Shown here one piece after another: positions 1 through 9,042 of a stretch of DNA of 64,000 nucleotides (its first letter is position 1; each line of letters opens with the position of its first letter). The notes below the pieces were generated by a model. It saw nothing but the letters and a program-made list of their open reading frames with translations. It did no database searches and was not told the origin of the DNA. The stretch comes from CALLPQ01 sp964421675. Lineage in GTDB: Bacteria; Pseudomonadota; Alphaproteobacteria; Caulobacterales; Parvularculaceae. The stretch is from contig CAYQXV010000005.1 of NCBI GenBank assembly GCA_964421675.1, forward strand, positions 33,741 through 97,740, given 5' to 3'. Made by a program: the position numbers and the translations under genes.

Positions 1-85
1 ATTTTCCACGTGGATCGGTGAAGCGCAGGTCCACAAATTTAATATCGTGGTCTTTTATGTGTTTAAGGACAGCACTTGCTGACAT
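1..85 (-). CDS. glnA: Glutamine synthetase type I, 5' end only (partial)
   Basis: This is the first 28 codons of a gene that leaves the window on its left side. The translation starts MSASAVLKHIKDHDIKFVDL and continues into RFTDPRGK, which is the typical N-terminus of bacterial glutamine synthetase I (glutamate + ammonia + ATP to glutamine). The ATG at 85 is preceded by GGAGAAAATCT, a good ribosome binding site. glnB lies upstream on the same strand, 274 bases away, which is the usual alphaproteobacterial glnB-glnA order. The active site cannot be judged because almost the whole gene is outside. Confidence 0.9.
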   Translation of the reverse strand, partial: MSASAVLKHIKDHDIKFVDLRFTDPRGK

Positions 86-223
86 AGATTTTCTCCGAGT
101 ATCGAGGCGCAAGAATAACGCTCAAGGTTGACGGTTTTTGTTCGCGGTAAGATGCGTCAGAATGGATCAAGGAGCAAGGGGAAATTTTGCGATGCAGCAC
201 ACCCCATTTCATAATATAGCATA

Positions 224-248
224 ATATTGCGATTTAATGGCGCAATAT
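224..248. promoter_or_regulatory. Inverted repeat in the glnB-glnA gap
   Basis: The 8-base arms ATATTGCG (224-231) and CGCAATAT (241-248) are perfect inverted repeats with a 9-base spacer. They sit in the A+T-rich gap between glnB and glnA, about 140 bases upstream of the glnA start. It could be an operator or part of the glnA promoter. I found no convincing sigma-54 or NtrC consensus, so the binding protein is unknown. Confidence 0.35.
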
Positions 249-325
249 GCTAATTTATGGGCGGTATTTATAATTCTTGGCGCAATGGCAAATTTAGGGT
301 CGACAAAGAATGCCAGTTTCGCCGC

Positions 326-341
326 GCCCGTTTTATCGGGC
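326..341 (-). terminator. Weak hairpin after glnB
   Basis: A 5-bp stem (GCCCG/CGGGC) with a 6-base A+T loop begins about 20 bases after the glnB stop codon. There is no clear U-tract on the glnB strand, so it is at best a partial terminator or a processing hairpin between glnB and glnA. Confidence 0.25.
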
Positions 342-359
342 CCACGTCATTAGACTACG

Positions 360-698
360 CTAAATGGCGATATCGCCGGTCTCGCCGGTTCTGATTCTGA
401 CGGCCTCATCAATTGGTGAGATAAAAATTTTACCGTCGCCAATGCGCCCCGAATGTGCGGCCTCGCGAATAACATCAAGCGCGGCCTGGACTTTGTCGTC
501 GAGAACAACCAGCTCGATTTTGATTTTCGGCAAGAAATCGACCACATATTCCGCGCCGCGATAGAGCTCGGTATGGCCTTTTTGCCGCCCAAACCCGCGC
601 GCATCAATCACGGTCATGCCCGTTAAACCAATATCCTGAAGGGCTTCCTTCACATCGTCCAACTTAAACGGTTTTATGATGGCTTCGATTTTTTTCAC
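360..698 (-). CDS. glnB: Nitrogen regulatory protein PII
   Basis: This is a 112-residue PII signal-transduction protein, the exact family length. It senses 2-oxoglutarate and ATP/ADP and controls glutamine synthetase adenylylation and the NtrB/NtrC pathway. The T-loop is intact, with the uridylylation site Tyr51 in YRGAEY, and the C-terminal signature VRIRTGETGDIAI is present. The reading frame stays open for 22 codons further upstream, but the family begins at KKIEAIIKPF, so the GTG at 698 is chosen. Neighbours are glnA downstream and the divergent nnr gene. The position beside glnA suggests glnB rather than glnK, since no amtB is adjacent. Confidence 0.95.
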   Translation of the reverse strand: MKKIEAIIKPFKLDDVKEALQDIGLTGMTVIDARGFGRQKGHTELYRGAEYVVDFLPKIKIELVVLDDKVQAALDVIREAAHSGRIGDGKIFISPIDEAVRIRTGETGDIAI

Positions 699-872
699 GC
701 GGATTGCTCTCTGAGCTACAAAATGAATATTGGGATTTATACCCCGATTAGAGCGCCGCTCCAAGCATGTTGATCGCGGTTCTTGTTAATAATGCTTATG
801 GTATCGATTCGGGTATCGGTCCGATAGGATTGGGCGCACAAAACGGTTATACGGGAAAAAACGAAGAGCATT

Positions 873-2417
873 ATGAACCCATTTTATTTACTGACCTCAG
901 AGCAAACGCGCCAAGTTGAATCCGCTACGATAGAAGCGGGTGCGGCCAGTGCCCAATTGATGGAACGCGCGGGCGCCAGTGTTGCACACCTAATTTCTCA
1001 GATCATTGCGCAGCAATCAGAGCAAGCGCAAAAAGCCAATACCCCGTTTACCGCGCCGCCTATTCTGGTTCTTTGCGGGCCGGGTAATAATGGCGGGGAT
1101 GGATTTGTGGCGGCCCGAAAATTAGCCGAGGCCGGGCTCGCCGTAACCGTTGGCCTATTTGGAAACAAAGATGGGCTCACCGGTGATGCAAAATTAATGG
1201 CAGACCTTTATGCGGGGGATATTCACCCTGCTTCACCGGCCTTACTGCAAGGTGCGGGGTTGATTGTTGATGCTTTGTTTGGCACCGGCCTGTCTCGCCC
1301 GATTGAAGGCGAGCTTGCAACGCTCGTCGAGGCGGTTAATCGCCTACCGGTTCCGGTGTTTGCGGTTGATATTCCAAGCGGCATCCATGCTGATAATGGT
1401 CGGGTGATGGGCGTTGCTGTGCGCGCCAACCGTACACTGACATTTATCACCAGAAAGCCGGGACATGTATTGTTTCCCGGTCGCGCTTTTTGCGGCGGAA
1501 CAGAGATAGCCGCGATTGGTGTGCCCGATGCGGCAATTGCTGCGGTGAAGCCTAACCTTTTGATGAATGATTTTCAGGTTTGGAGTCATGCTTGGCCGCG
1601 CCCGCATCTGCTTACCCATAAATACGATCGCGGTGCAGTGGCGGTGCTGTCGGGCGGCGTTGCAAATACGGGCGCAGCGCGCCTTGCCGCGCGCGGGGCC
1701 TTGCGGATTGGCGCTGGTGTGGTGAAACTATTGTCACCGCCTGCTGCACTGATGGTCAATGCAATGCACACAACCTCAGAAATTTTACGCTCCGTTGCAG
1801 ATGTGGCTGGCCTCAAGGAAGAACTGTCAGATACACGTCTTGGCGCTATTGTTGCGGGGCCGGGTCTGGGACTGGGTGCAGAGTTGCCCGAAAAAATCGG
1901 CGCGGTTTTGAAAAGCAATGCGATTGCGGTTCTTGATGCGGACGCGTTAACGGGATTTGCCGACAATCCTGCGGATTTGTTTTCGCAGCTCAGACCCACG
2001 GATATTCTAACCCCGCATGCGGGCGAGTTTGCGCGCCTGTTTCCTGATCTCAATCCTGAAACTCTCGGGCGTCTTGAGGCGGCGCGGCAAGCGGCAAAGC
2101 GCGCTGGCTGTATCATCGTCTATAAGGGCGGCGATAGTATCATCGCGGCGCCTGATGGGCGCGCGGCGATAAATGGAAATGCGCCGCCAGACCTTGCAAC
2201 CGCGGGCAGCGGCGATGTTCTCGCCGGATTTATTGCGGGGCTAGCGTGCTTGCGTCATGCTGATGGGCGCACAATGTCTGCATTTGAAGCGGCGCTGGGC
2301 GGGGTCTGGTTACACGGCGCAGCTGGTCACGCTCTGGGGCCGGGTTTTATCGCAGACGATATTCCCAATGCCGTGCCAGTTCTATTTCGTAAAATATTTG
2401 GCGTTGGTGAAGCTTAA
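873..2417 (+). CDS. nnr: Bifunctional NAD(P)H-hydrate epimerase / ADP-dependent dehydratase
   Basis: This 514-residue protein repairs damaged, hydrated NAD(P)H. The N-terminal YjeF_N half (about 1-215) epimerises the hydrate and carries GNNGGDG at 71-77. The C-terminal carbohydrate-kinase-like half (about 225-510) is the ADP-dependent dehydratase, with TPHAGEF, KGGD and the nucleotide-binding stretch TAGSGDVLAGFIAGL. The length fits the fused bacterial form. It is divergent from glnB with a gap of 174 bases. The ATG at 873 follows a purine-rich AACGAAGAG sequence. Confidence 0.95.
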   Translation: MNPFYLLTSEQTRQVESATIEAGAASAQLMERAGASVAHLISQIIAQQSEQAQKANTPFTAPPILVLCGPGNNGGDGFVAARKLAEAGLAVTVGLFGNKDGLTGDAKLMADLYAGDIHPASPALLQGAGLIVDALFGTGLSRPIEGELATLVEAVNRLPVPVFAVDIPSGIHADNGRVMGVAVRANRTLTFITRKPGHVLFPGRAFCGGTEIAAIGVPDAAIAAVKPNLLMNDFQVWSHAWPRPHLLTHKYDRGAVAVLSGGVANTGAARLAARGALRIGAGVVKLLSPPAALMVNAMHTTSEILRSVADVAGLKEELSDTRLGAIVAGPGLGLGAELPEKIGAVLKSNAIAVLDADALTGFADNPADLFSQLRPTDILTPHAGEFARLFPDLNPETLGRLEAARQAAKRAGCIIVYKGGDSIIAAPDGRAAINGNAPPDLATAGSGDVLAGFIAGLACLRHADGRTMSAFEAALGGVWLHGAAGHALGPGFIADDIPNAVPVLFRKIFGVGEA

Positions 2418-2434
2418 TTCGTATAAGGCTAATT

Positions 2435-3892
2435 TTAGTTGGCCTTATCTTGCGTCATCGCCTTTACAATATCACCAGCAAAACCGGCAACATCAAATTG
2501 CGCGCCGCCATTATCGTCAAAACCGCGGCGGATAATGATCATATTCTCTGACGGTACAATCACCAGTGACTGGCCGCGATTGCCAAGGGCCGCATAAGTG
2601 CCTTCGGGGAGATCGTTGAACCCTTCCAAAAGCCAAAACTGCGCGCCGTAACCAAACCGGCGTGTTCCGTTGGCGCGCAATGGCGGCTGTACTGGTGCAG
2701 GGGAGGCGACATAAGCGGCCCAGTCTTCGGGTAAAATCTGCTCGCCATTAACGACGCCATTATTGAGATATAATAAGCCTAACCGGCCAAGATCGCGCGC
2801 TGTTGTATAGACCTGACTGGAGAGAATGAAATCGCCATTCCAATCCGTTTCAGGATGGGTGTGCAGCATGCCGAGGCGCTTGAAAATTTTCGCAAACGGA
2901 TAGTCATGGTATTCGGAGACGTCTTCAAAGCGCTCGCGTAACATCCGCATAGCGAGCATTGTGTCATTATTGGCATAGTACCAGCGCGAACCCGGTGCGG
3001 CGATGAGTCTGCGATTGGTATGATCAACGACGCGCCCGCCGCCAAAATAAATATCGCCCGTGCGATTGCCGCGCGGGCTGGCGTCCAGTCCGCTACCCAT
3101 ATGCAAAAAGTTTTCCAGCGTGATTGCGCGGCGTGGATCGTTTTGTCCGTCCCAATGCTCAAATGTCGCTTTATCACCTACTGAAATTATGCCGTCTTGC
3201 ACTGCGGCTCCAATGATGGTCGCGGCAATAGATTTTGCAACCGACCATGTGCGCTGGGGCGTATGCATATCAAATCCATCGCGATATTTTTCTGCGATTA
3301 TCTCACCGTCTTTAATGACCAGCGTTGCCGTTGTCTCGGTGCCGACGCCATAAGTGTTTCGGTCAAAAGCGCGGTCGATTTGCGCCCGGACGAATGCACC
3401 CGCCTCTGTGTCCATCCATAAAGGGCCGTCCAATTTATCGCCGAGGGGCCATTGCTTCTTTTTGCTCGCTGCAATCTGGCGGCGGGAGACGGCTCGCTGG
3501 AAATAGGCTTTGCGGTGAAAATCTTCTAAGCGTGCGCCCGTGGGTAATTGCATGCAGCCGCGCGAGCCAGTGTAGACGGCATGGCGCGCTGGCATGTTGT
3601 CATTATAGGCAACGCTAACCGTCTTGGCTTTTGGATCAATTTGCGCCTCTGGCAATTGCGCAAAAGCGGCGCGATAATCTGGATAAATCCTGTTTAACTC
3701 ATCTCCCGCAATCTGCTCGGGCGTGCGATTGCTGATAAAAACGGAAGAACAGGTAAAGGTCGCCTTATACCCAGCAGCAAGCGACAATTTAACAGGATCA
3801 GTGACCGGTAGAACATCCTGGGCGCTCGCCTTTGCCATGCACGCACAAAGGGCAATCATTGAGATAATAATAAGACGGAATGAAACTGACAT
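2435..3892 (-). CDS. Secreted serine hydrolase of the beta-lactamase (class C-like) family
   Basis: The 485-residue protein starts with a hydrophobic signal peptide (about 1-24, ending KASA). A penicillin-binding-protein-like hydrolase domain follows, with catalytic SxxK as SVAK (Ser217, Lys220) and the second motif YAN in WYYANNDTM. The C-terminal LGNRGQSLVIVPSENMIIIRR stretch resembles 6-aminohexanoate-dimer hydrolase and EstB-type esterases. Those enzymes cleave amides or esters, and the true substrate cannot be told from sequence. The frame is open for 116 codons further upstream, but ATG 3892 has AAGGAG nine bases before it and starts the signal peptide. It converges with nnr and is divergent from the transglycosylase gene. 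Confidence 0.85.
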   Translation of the reverse strand: MSVSFRLIIISMIALCACMAKASAQDVLPVTDPVKLSLAAGYKATFTCSSVFISNRTPEQIAGDELNRIYPDYRAAFAQLPEAQIDPKAKTVSVAYNDNMPARHAVYTGSRGCMQLPTGARLEDFHRKAYFQRAVSRRQIAASKKKQWPLGDKLDGPLWMDTEAGAFVRAQIDRAFDRNTYGVGTETTATLVIKDGEIIAEKYRDGFDMHTPQRTWSVAKSIAATIIGAAVQDGIISVGDKATFEHWDGQNDPRRAITLENFLHMGSGLDASPRGNRTGDIYFGGGRVVDHTNRRLIAAPGSRWYYANNDTMLAMRMLRERFEDVSEYHDYPFAKIFKRLGMLHTHPETDWNGDFILSSQVYTTARDLGRLGLLYLNNGVVNGEQILPEDWAAYVASPAPVQPPLRANGTRRFGYGAQFWLLEGFNDLPEGTYAALGNRGQSLVIVPSENMIIIRRGFDDNGGAQFDVAGFAGDIVKAMTQDKAN

Positions 3893-4224
3893 CGGGGAGC
3901 GCTCCTTGGTGGTCGCGGGATTGGTCATTAGTATTACATTCATGACAATCGTCATTTTGCCAAGGGCTAACCCCCGCATTTTTACACTTCGCGTCACATG
4001 AATGCCCCGTTTTAATGACAAGTTCTCATGATCGTGGTGGGATATGGGGCAGGCGCTCAATCTACAGGGCTTTGTGCGGGGCCTTGTCGGATCGATGAAC
4101 TGGGATAATAGTGGGGGCGACTTACCGCTAATCGGCTCTGGCCCATGATCGGTATTGGCCCAGTTACGGTTGCGGCCAAATGATGGGCCGGCGTTTCGGT
4201 GTATTGGTGAAAGGCAAGATTTTG
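3893..4224. other. Intergenic region between divergent hydrolase and transglycosylase genes
   Basis: These 332 bases hold the two divergent 5' regions. The only structured element seen is a short inverted repeat ATGAC-AATC-GTCAT at 3942-3955, about 50 bases upstream of the hydrolase start, which could be an operator. Both flanking reading frames extend into this region but show no signal-peptide or family similarity there, so it is treated as non-coding. Confidence 0.4.
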
Positions 4225-5457
4225 ATGCGAAATGGATCACAATTCTTACTGGTTATTCTATCAGCGCTTTTTTTCGGCGGTGTGATTGCCAGTCCCGTTG
4301 GCCCTCCTGTTGCGCAGGCACAGGTTCCCGATTTTGATGGCTGGCTTGCAAGTTTTCGCGCCGAGGCGCGGGCTAATGGAATTAGTGAGCCGGTGCTCGA
4401 TGCTGCCTTTGCGGGCATCGTTCCCGAACAACGGGTTTATGAGTTGCTGGATAATCAGCCTGAATTTGCCCGCGGCATTTGGGACTATCTCGATAGCGCT
4501 GTCTCGCAGCACCGAGTGACGACGGGCCGCGAAAAATTTGCAGCCCATAGCGCTCTGCTGACGAAAATTGGCGGTGAATATGGTGTCGATCCTTCAGTGA
4601 TTGCCGCCATATGGGGACTGGAAACGGCTTATGGCGCAGTTATGGGCTCCCATGATGTCATCCGTGTTTTGACCAGCCTTGCCTATAAAGGGCGGCGTAC
4701 AAGTTTTGGGCGCACGCAATTGCTTGGTGTGCTGAAAATTTTGCAAAATGAGTATGCGACCCGCAGTCAGATGCAAGGCTCCTGGGCCGGTGCCATGGGG
4801 CATACGCAATTTATTCCAACAACCTATCTTGCTTATGCCGTTGATTATAACGGTGATGGTCGGCGCGATATCTGGACAAGTCTTGACGATGTATTTGCAT
4901 CGACGGCGAACTATCTTGCCGCGTCTGGCTATCAATATCAGTCACCTGCTGCGATTGAGGTGATATTGCCTGATGGTTTTGATTATGCGCTCACAAACAA
5001 TGCAGAAAGGCCTCTGGTCATGTGGGCCTCATCTGGGATTGTTGCGGCTAATACCGGGCCGATGATTGGAAATTATGACCCGAACTTGCGCGGGCGCATT
5101 ATTGTGCCTGCCGGTGCGAACGGTCCGGCCTTTATGGTGTTTAAAAATTTCGATGCGATTTTAAAATATAATCGCGCAACATCTTATGCACTCGCGGTAA
5201 CATTGCTCAGTCAAAAAATTGCGGGCACGGGCGGCAACGTTATACAGCCATGGCCGCGTGATGATGCGCCGCTAACATTGTCGCAACGAAAGCAATTGCA
5301 ACAAGCCTTGCGGGATAAAGGGTTTGATCCAGGCCCGGTGGACGGTGTTATTGGCCGCGGGACCAGAGCTGCGTTGCGCCAATGGCAACTCAGCTTGGGA
5401 TTGCCCGCTGACGGATATGCATCGCTCAGCGTGTTGCAACGTTTACTCGCGGGGTGA
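4225..5457 (+). CDS. Lytic murein transglycosylase, MltB-type, with peptidoglycan-binding domain
   Basis: The 410-residue periplasmic enzyme cleaves the MurNAc-GlcNAc bond of peptidoglycan to give 1,6-anhydro ends. A signal peptide (about 1-32) is followed by an SLT_2/MltB domain. Its catalytic glutamate is Glu133 in WGLETAYG, and family motifs GSWAGAMGHTQFIPTTYL and the D/N-rich loop DYNGDGRRDIW are present. The last 60 residues form a PG_binding_1 domain (LRDKGFDPGPVDGVIGRGTR). An in-frame ATG at 4180 would add 15 residues; 4225 is preferred because it begins the signal peptide and has AAAGG upstream. Confidence 0.92.
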   Translation: MRNGSQFLLVILSALFFGGVIASPVGPPVAQAQVPDFDGWLASFRAEARANGISEPVLDAAFAGIVPEQRVYELLDNQPEFARGIWDYLDSAVSQHRVTTGREKFAAHSALLTKIGGEYGVDPSVIAAIWGLETAYGAVMGSHDVIRVLTSLAYKGRRTSFGRTQLLGVLKILQNEYATRSQMQGSWAGAMGHTQFIPTTYLAYAVDYNGDGRRDIWTSLDDVFASTANYLAASGYQYQSPAAIEVILPDGFDYALTNNAERPLVMWASSGIVAANTGPMIGNYDPNLRGRIIVPAGANGPAFMVFKNFDAILKYNRATSYALAVTLLSQKIAGTGGNVIQPWPRDDAPLTLSQRKQLQQALRDKGFDPGPVDGVIGRGTRAALRQWQLSLGLPADGYASLSVLQRLLAG

Positions 5458-5482
5458 GGTCAAAGTTATCGCGTAGTTTGGA

Positions 5483-6529
5483 TTATCGTGATGCTTGAGT
5501 GTCGCCATCATCTGGGCGCAGTGAGCCGGGCAATACTTCTTCTTCACGAATAGCGGTGATTTTGGCAAAGGCTGCTGATGGATCATCAATAACAGTAAAA
5601 TCTTGAACCACGCGGCCAGTTAACTGGTCGCCATTTTCCATCAATCCATACCAGTCTAGCTCGACGGTCATGGCATATTCGTTGACCCCTAATTCTTCAT
5701 AATCAAAGTCACGAACTTGATAATGCATCGCTTCAGCGGCGGCCGCCGGGCCCGCCAACCAATCTGCTAACCCTTCATTGGAGGTTATCCGGCTTTTTGG
5801 AAAATTAATTTTGAAAGCCTCACTGAGAATATCATCAAACTGATCAGCGCTTCTTTCTGGGCTTGCGATCAAATAGATCCAATGATGGAAAAGGCTCTTC
5901 AATCGGTTTTCCGCATATGCAGATCTAAATGTCGGGCTGATACCGCTCGATGTTTCCAAAACAACAAGACGCTCTATTTCCGGCAACCCACTTTTTTCAT
6001 GGCTCAATGTTGATTGAAAGTCTAAAACCGCGCCATAGGGTTTGCGCTCATCAAGCGCCCCGCTATTGAGATAGATAATGTCCGCCTCAAGACGAATAGC
6101 ATCCTTATCCGCATGACGTACCCGTACATTGCGAACAAAATGCGCATTTTGCCAGTCGCCTGGAATTTGTTCCGCAGCGCGTTTGTAATTTGTGCGACCA
6201 ATGACCGATTGGCTATCTGACGTTAGTTCGGCATTTTCTGAGAGAAGCGCGAGTTGATGATCGATCGGAACATTGGGGTTATCGAAATGTTGGAACCATC
6301 CATATAATTGGGTGAGTGCGGCGTGGACGCGGTAGCCATCTTCAATTGCACTTGCGGTGATATCATTATTTTCACCCAAGGAAATTTCCGTCATGTGATC
6401 GAGCGGGGCATCGGGCCCTGGTGTGCTGGGTATGTTGTGATCTCGTGCGCACCCTGCGGTGAGCAAGCTTGCGCAAGCGACTGCTGAAATCGTGCCCATT
6501 ATTGTTCGATTGAAACTTTTGATACCCAT
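5483..6529 (-). CDS. Lipoprotein of unknown function, two NTF2/SnoaL-like halves
   Basis: I do not recognise a named family for this 348-residue protein. The N-terminus has a signal sequence with lipobox LTAGC, so it is probably a membrane-anchored lipoprotein. Two halves of about 130 residues look alike in layout: a helix with an aromatic WF or WI pair, an acidic stretch, then beta-strand-rich sequence ending in a DF or V-rich strand. This is the pattern of a duplicated NTF2-like (SnoaL) fold. The ATG at 6529 has AGGGG upstream; an earlier in-frame start at 6598 lacks a signal peptide. It is divergent from mnmC. Confidence 0.6.
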   Translation of the reverse strand: MGIKSFNRTIMGTISAVACASLLTAGCARDHNIPSTPGPDAPLDHMTEISLGENNDITASAIEDGYRVHAALTQLYGWFQHFDNPNVPIDHQLALLSENAELTSDSQSVIGRTNYKRAAEQIPGDWQNAHFVRNVRVRHADKDAIRLEADIIYLNSGALDERKPYGAVLDFQSTLSHEKSGLPEIERLVVLETSSGISPTFRSAYAENRLKSLFHHWIYLIASPERSADQFDDILSEAFKINFPKSRITSNEGLADWLAGPAAAAEAMHYQVRDFDYEELGVNEYAMTVELDWYGLMENGDQLTGRVVQDFTVIDDPSAAFAKITAIREEEVLPGSLRPDDGDTQASR

Positions 6530-6843
6530 TTTACTAACCCCTAACATGGCCCCATACTCGGCCCTTAACGCGTCCTTAGATGGGGCGCGTCGTACCATGG
6601 CTCTTCGAGGTCAGATTTCCGATCCCCGTTTTAAGCCTACCTTCTCAACTGGGATTTTATCCTCTGGGGGACGGCACGACAATCACCATTATGCGACCGT
6701 ATGTCGCAATATGGCTGTGCGGCAGGTGGATTCGGGTGATGGTGCGCCGCACAATTTATTTTGTGTTGTGGTGCGCAAACCGCAGCCGCGCTCTTGAACT
6801 CGGCCAAGCTTACGGCGTATTGCCAGCAGATGAGGCAAACCCC
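6530..6843. other. Intergenic region upstream of mnmC
   Basis: These 314 bases separate the divergent lipoprotein gene and mnmC. The mnmC frame stays open back to 6580, but that extension has no family counterpart. One inverted repeat, TGCGAC-CGTAT-GTCGCA (6692-6708), is visible and may be an operator or a leader hairpin. Nothing else was seen. Confidence 0.4.
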
Positions 6844-8958
6844 ATGAAAGATCGATTACTATCAACCGCCCGCATTAGCTGGCGAGCGCATGATAATGCC
6901 GACAATCATGATGTGGATTGCGCGCTCGAAGCCCAAAATGATTACCCTTTCTCCGAGCAGTTTGATGACATCTATTTTGCCGCGCGCGGGCTCGCGGAAA
7001 CGGACCATGTATTTTTGCAAGGCAATCGGTTGGCGCAACGGTTTGCGCACGCGGAACGGTTTTGCATTGGAGAGACAGGGTTTGGCTCGGGGCTAAATTT
7101 TCTTGCGGCGTGGAAATTATGGGAGGAGACGCAAAAGCCCGCACGCGCGCGGCTGCATTTTTTCTCGGTTGAAAAATATCCCTTTGCGCTGAGCGACTTG
7201 CAGCGCGCCCATGCGAGTTGGCCAGAGTTGGAAAACTATGCAGCGCGGTTGCGCGCCCTTTGGCCGAGCCCGGTGCGCGGCTTTCATCATCTTGCCCTGA
7301 GCGAGCGTGTATCGTTGACGCTTTATCTAGGCGATGTGGAAGAGGGGCTTCGTCTCGCGCACGATGATACCAAGCCGTTTATTGATGCATGGTTTCTGGA
7401 TGGATTTTCTCCTGCAAAAAATCCCGATATGTGGAGCGAGCCAGTCTATCAAAGCATGGCATTGCTGAGCGTGCCGCAGGCAACATTTGCCACCTTCACT
7501 GTCGCCGGTTCGGTGCGGCGAGGTTTGTCAGCATGCGGATTTCAGGTTGAAAAAGCCAAAGGATTTGGGCGCAAACGTGATATGTTGTGCGGGTCGTTCC
7601 AGCATGACCCGAAGGCCGCGCAGAGCAGTTCTGTATTGCCATGGTTGCGTCACCGCAGTGTTGAGCCGCTCAAGCCCGGCGCTCGGATTGGTATTATTGG
7701 TGCGGGCATTGCCGGGGCCAGTCTTGCTTATTATCTGGCGCGTGCAGGTTTTTCTCCGATCATCTTTGAACAGGAAAAGCCAGCGGCGGGGGCATCGGGA
7801 AATAAAGCCGGGTTGATTATGCCGCGCCTTGACCGTGATGACAGTCCGGTTGCGCGGTTTTATGTCAATGCATGGCTGCATACCATCCGGTTACTGAAGG
7901 ATCTTGAGGGTAAACATCCGGGTGCTGGTTTGTTCAATCAATGCGGCGCGCAGCGACTTGGCCGGGATGACGATGAAATTGCGCATTATCGCGGGCTATG
8001 CGAGGCGGGATTGTTGCCTGCGCAAATGATTGACATGGTTGATCGCGGCATGAGTTTCCCCGATGGGGGCGTTGTTGATCCGCGTAAATTTGTTGAGATA
8101 TTGGTTGGCGACATGCCAGTGATCGCGCAAAAAATTCAAGCGATACACTGCGAGGACCAAGGCTTTAACCTTGTAGGTGAAACCCACTCAGAGCAGGTGG
8201 ACGGTGTTATCATTGCAAATGGCCTCGATGCGCTGTCATTTTTATCGGCGCGCTCACTGCCGCTCACCGGGACCCTTGGTCAAATCGATATATTTGCCGA
8301 GGGGCAAAGGCCGCAAGCCGCGCAAAGCTATGGCCGATATATTGCGCCCTTACCCGATCAGCGGGCCCATGGGGGATTTGTTATCGGTGCCACCTATCAT
8401 GCTTATGACCGTGATCAGGCCCAGGATCAGGCCCAGGATCAGGNNNNNNNNNNNNNNNNNNNNNNNNNNNNNNNNNNNNNNNNNNNNNNNNNNNNNNNNN
8501 NNNNNNNNNNNNNNNNNNNNNNNNNNNNNNNNNNNNNNNNNNNTGCGAAAACAGAAAACACAATCGATACACTCAATGAGCTGCGCCAGGCAGGGGTTGC
8601 GTTTGATGACACGATTGATCCCGATCGCTGTGCCTCTCGGGTTAGCGTTCGGTGCAGTGCGCCAGACTTTCTTCCGGTCGCCGGTCCGCTCCCCGATTGG
8701 GGCTTTGTGAGCGGCGCTTATGATGGGCTGCGCACCGGGCGGCGCCCGGCTCAAGGGGAGGTGTGGCCCGATATCGAGTATCAACCCAATATATTTATCC
8801 TGACCGCGCTTGGCTCGCGCGGATTGGTGGTGGCCCCCTATTTAGGGGCAATGATGGCCGCACGCCTGTCTGGCCAGCCGCCGGTTGCCAGCGCAGACAT
8901 TGAATCCATCCTGCACCCTGCACGCTTTTTCATTCGTGATATGAAACGGGGAAATTAA
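6844..8958 (+). CDS. mnmC: tRNA 5-methylaminomethyl-2-thiouridine biosynthesis bifunctional protein MnmC (interrupted by assembly gap)
   Basis: MnmC finishes the wobble-uridine modification mnm5s2U34. The N-terminal MnmC2 methyltransferase part contains GETGFGSGLNFLAAW and WFLDGFSPAKNPDMW. The C-terminal FAD oxidase MnmC1 part starts with a Rossmann motif, IGIIGAGIAGASLAYYLARAGF, followed by GASGNKAGLIMPRL, and ends with the usual GALGSRG-type stretch (here TALGSRGLV). One hundred Ns (8444-8543) fall inside the oxidase domain. The downstream part resumes in the same frame as drawn, so the gene is probably intact in the organism. ATG 6844 has GAGG nine bases upstream and matches the family start. 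Confidence 0.9.
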   Translation: MKDRLLSTARISWRAHDNADNHDVDCALEAQNDYPFSEQFDDIYFAARGLAETDHVFLQGNRLAQRFAHAERFCIGETGFGSGLNFLAAWKLWEETQKPARARLHFFSVEKYPFALSDLQRAHASWPELENYAARLRALWPSPVRGFHHLALSERVSLTLYLGDVEEGLRLAHDDTKPFIDAWFLDGFSPAKNPDMWSEPVYQSMALLSVPQATFATFTVAGSVRRGLSACGFQVEKAKGFGRKRDMLCGSFQHDPKAAQSSSVLPWLRHRSVEPLKPGARIGIIGAGIAGASLAYYLARAGFSPIIFEQEKPAAGASGNKAGLIMPRLDRDDSPVARFYVNAWLHTIRLLKDLEGKHPGAGLFNQCGAQRLGRDDDEIAHYRGLCEAGLLPAQMIDMVDRGMSFPDGGVVDPRKFVEILVGDMPVIAQKIQAIHCEDQGFNLVGETHSEQVDGVIIANGLDALSFLSARSLPLTGTLGQIDIFAEGQRPQAAQSYGRYIAPLPDQRAHGGFVIGATYHAYDRDQAQDQAQDQXXXXXXXXXXXXXXXXXXXXXXXXXXXXXXXXXXAKTENTIDTLNELRQAGVAFDDTIDPDRCASRVSVRCSAPDFLPVAGPLPDWGFVSGAYDGLRTGRRPAQGEVWPDIEYQPNIFILTALGSRGLVVAPYLGAMMAARLSGQPPVASADIESILHPARFFIRDMKRGN
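8407..8443 (+). repeat. Short 12-base tandem repeat at the edge of the assembly gap
   Basis: The unit GATCAGGCCCAG is repeated twice and followed by a partial third copy just before the Ns. In the mnmC frame it encodes a run of Asp-Gln-Ala-Gln. The repeat probably continues into the gap and explains why the assembly broke here. Confidence 0.7.
8444..8543. other. Assembly gap of 100 Ns inside mnmC
   Basis: Exactly 100 Ns is the conventional placeholder for a gap of unknown size. The number of missing residues is therefore unknown. About the length of the N-run would be compatible with a normal MnmC, but this cannot be measured here. Confidence 0.95.
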
Positions 8959-9042
8959 GCGAAAAAAGCGGTCGCGCGACGCAGCACAAAACACTATGGT
9001 GCCGGTAAATATAATAAATCTAAACAAGCAGAGAGCTTAGCT

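Noticed and set aside
1586..2116. A 176-codon minus-strand frame
   Set aside because: Antisense shadow of nnr, very rich in Ala/Arg/Ser/Pro as expected from the opposite strand of a GC-biased gene.
3893..4240. A 116-residue N-terminal extension of the serine hydrolase
   Set aside because: It would place an internal signal peptide in the middle of the protein; the start at 3892 gives a normal secreted enzyme.
6580..6843. An 88-codon upstream extension of mnmC
   Set aside because: The extension has no MnmC-like sequence and ATG 6844 has its own ribosome binding site. The frame is simply open by chance.
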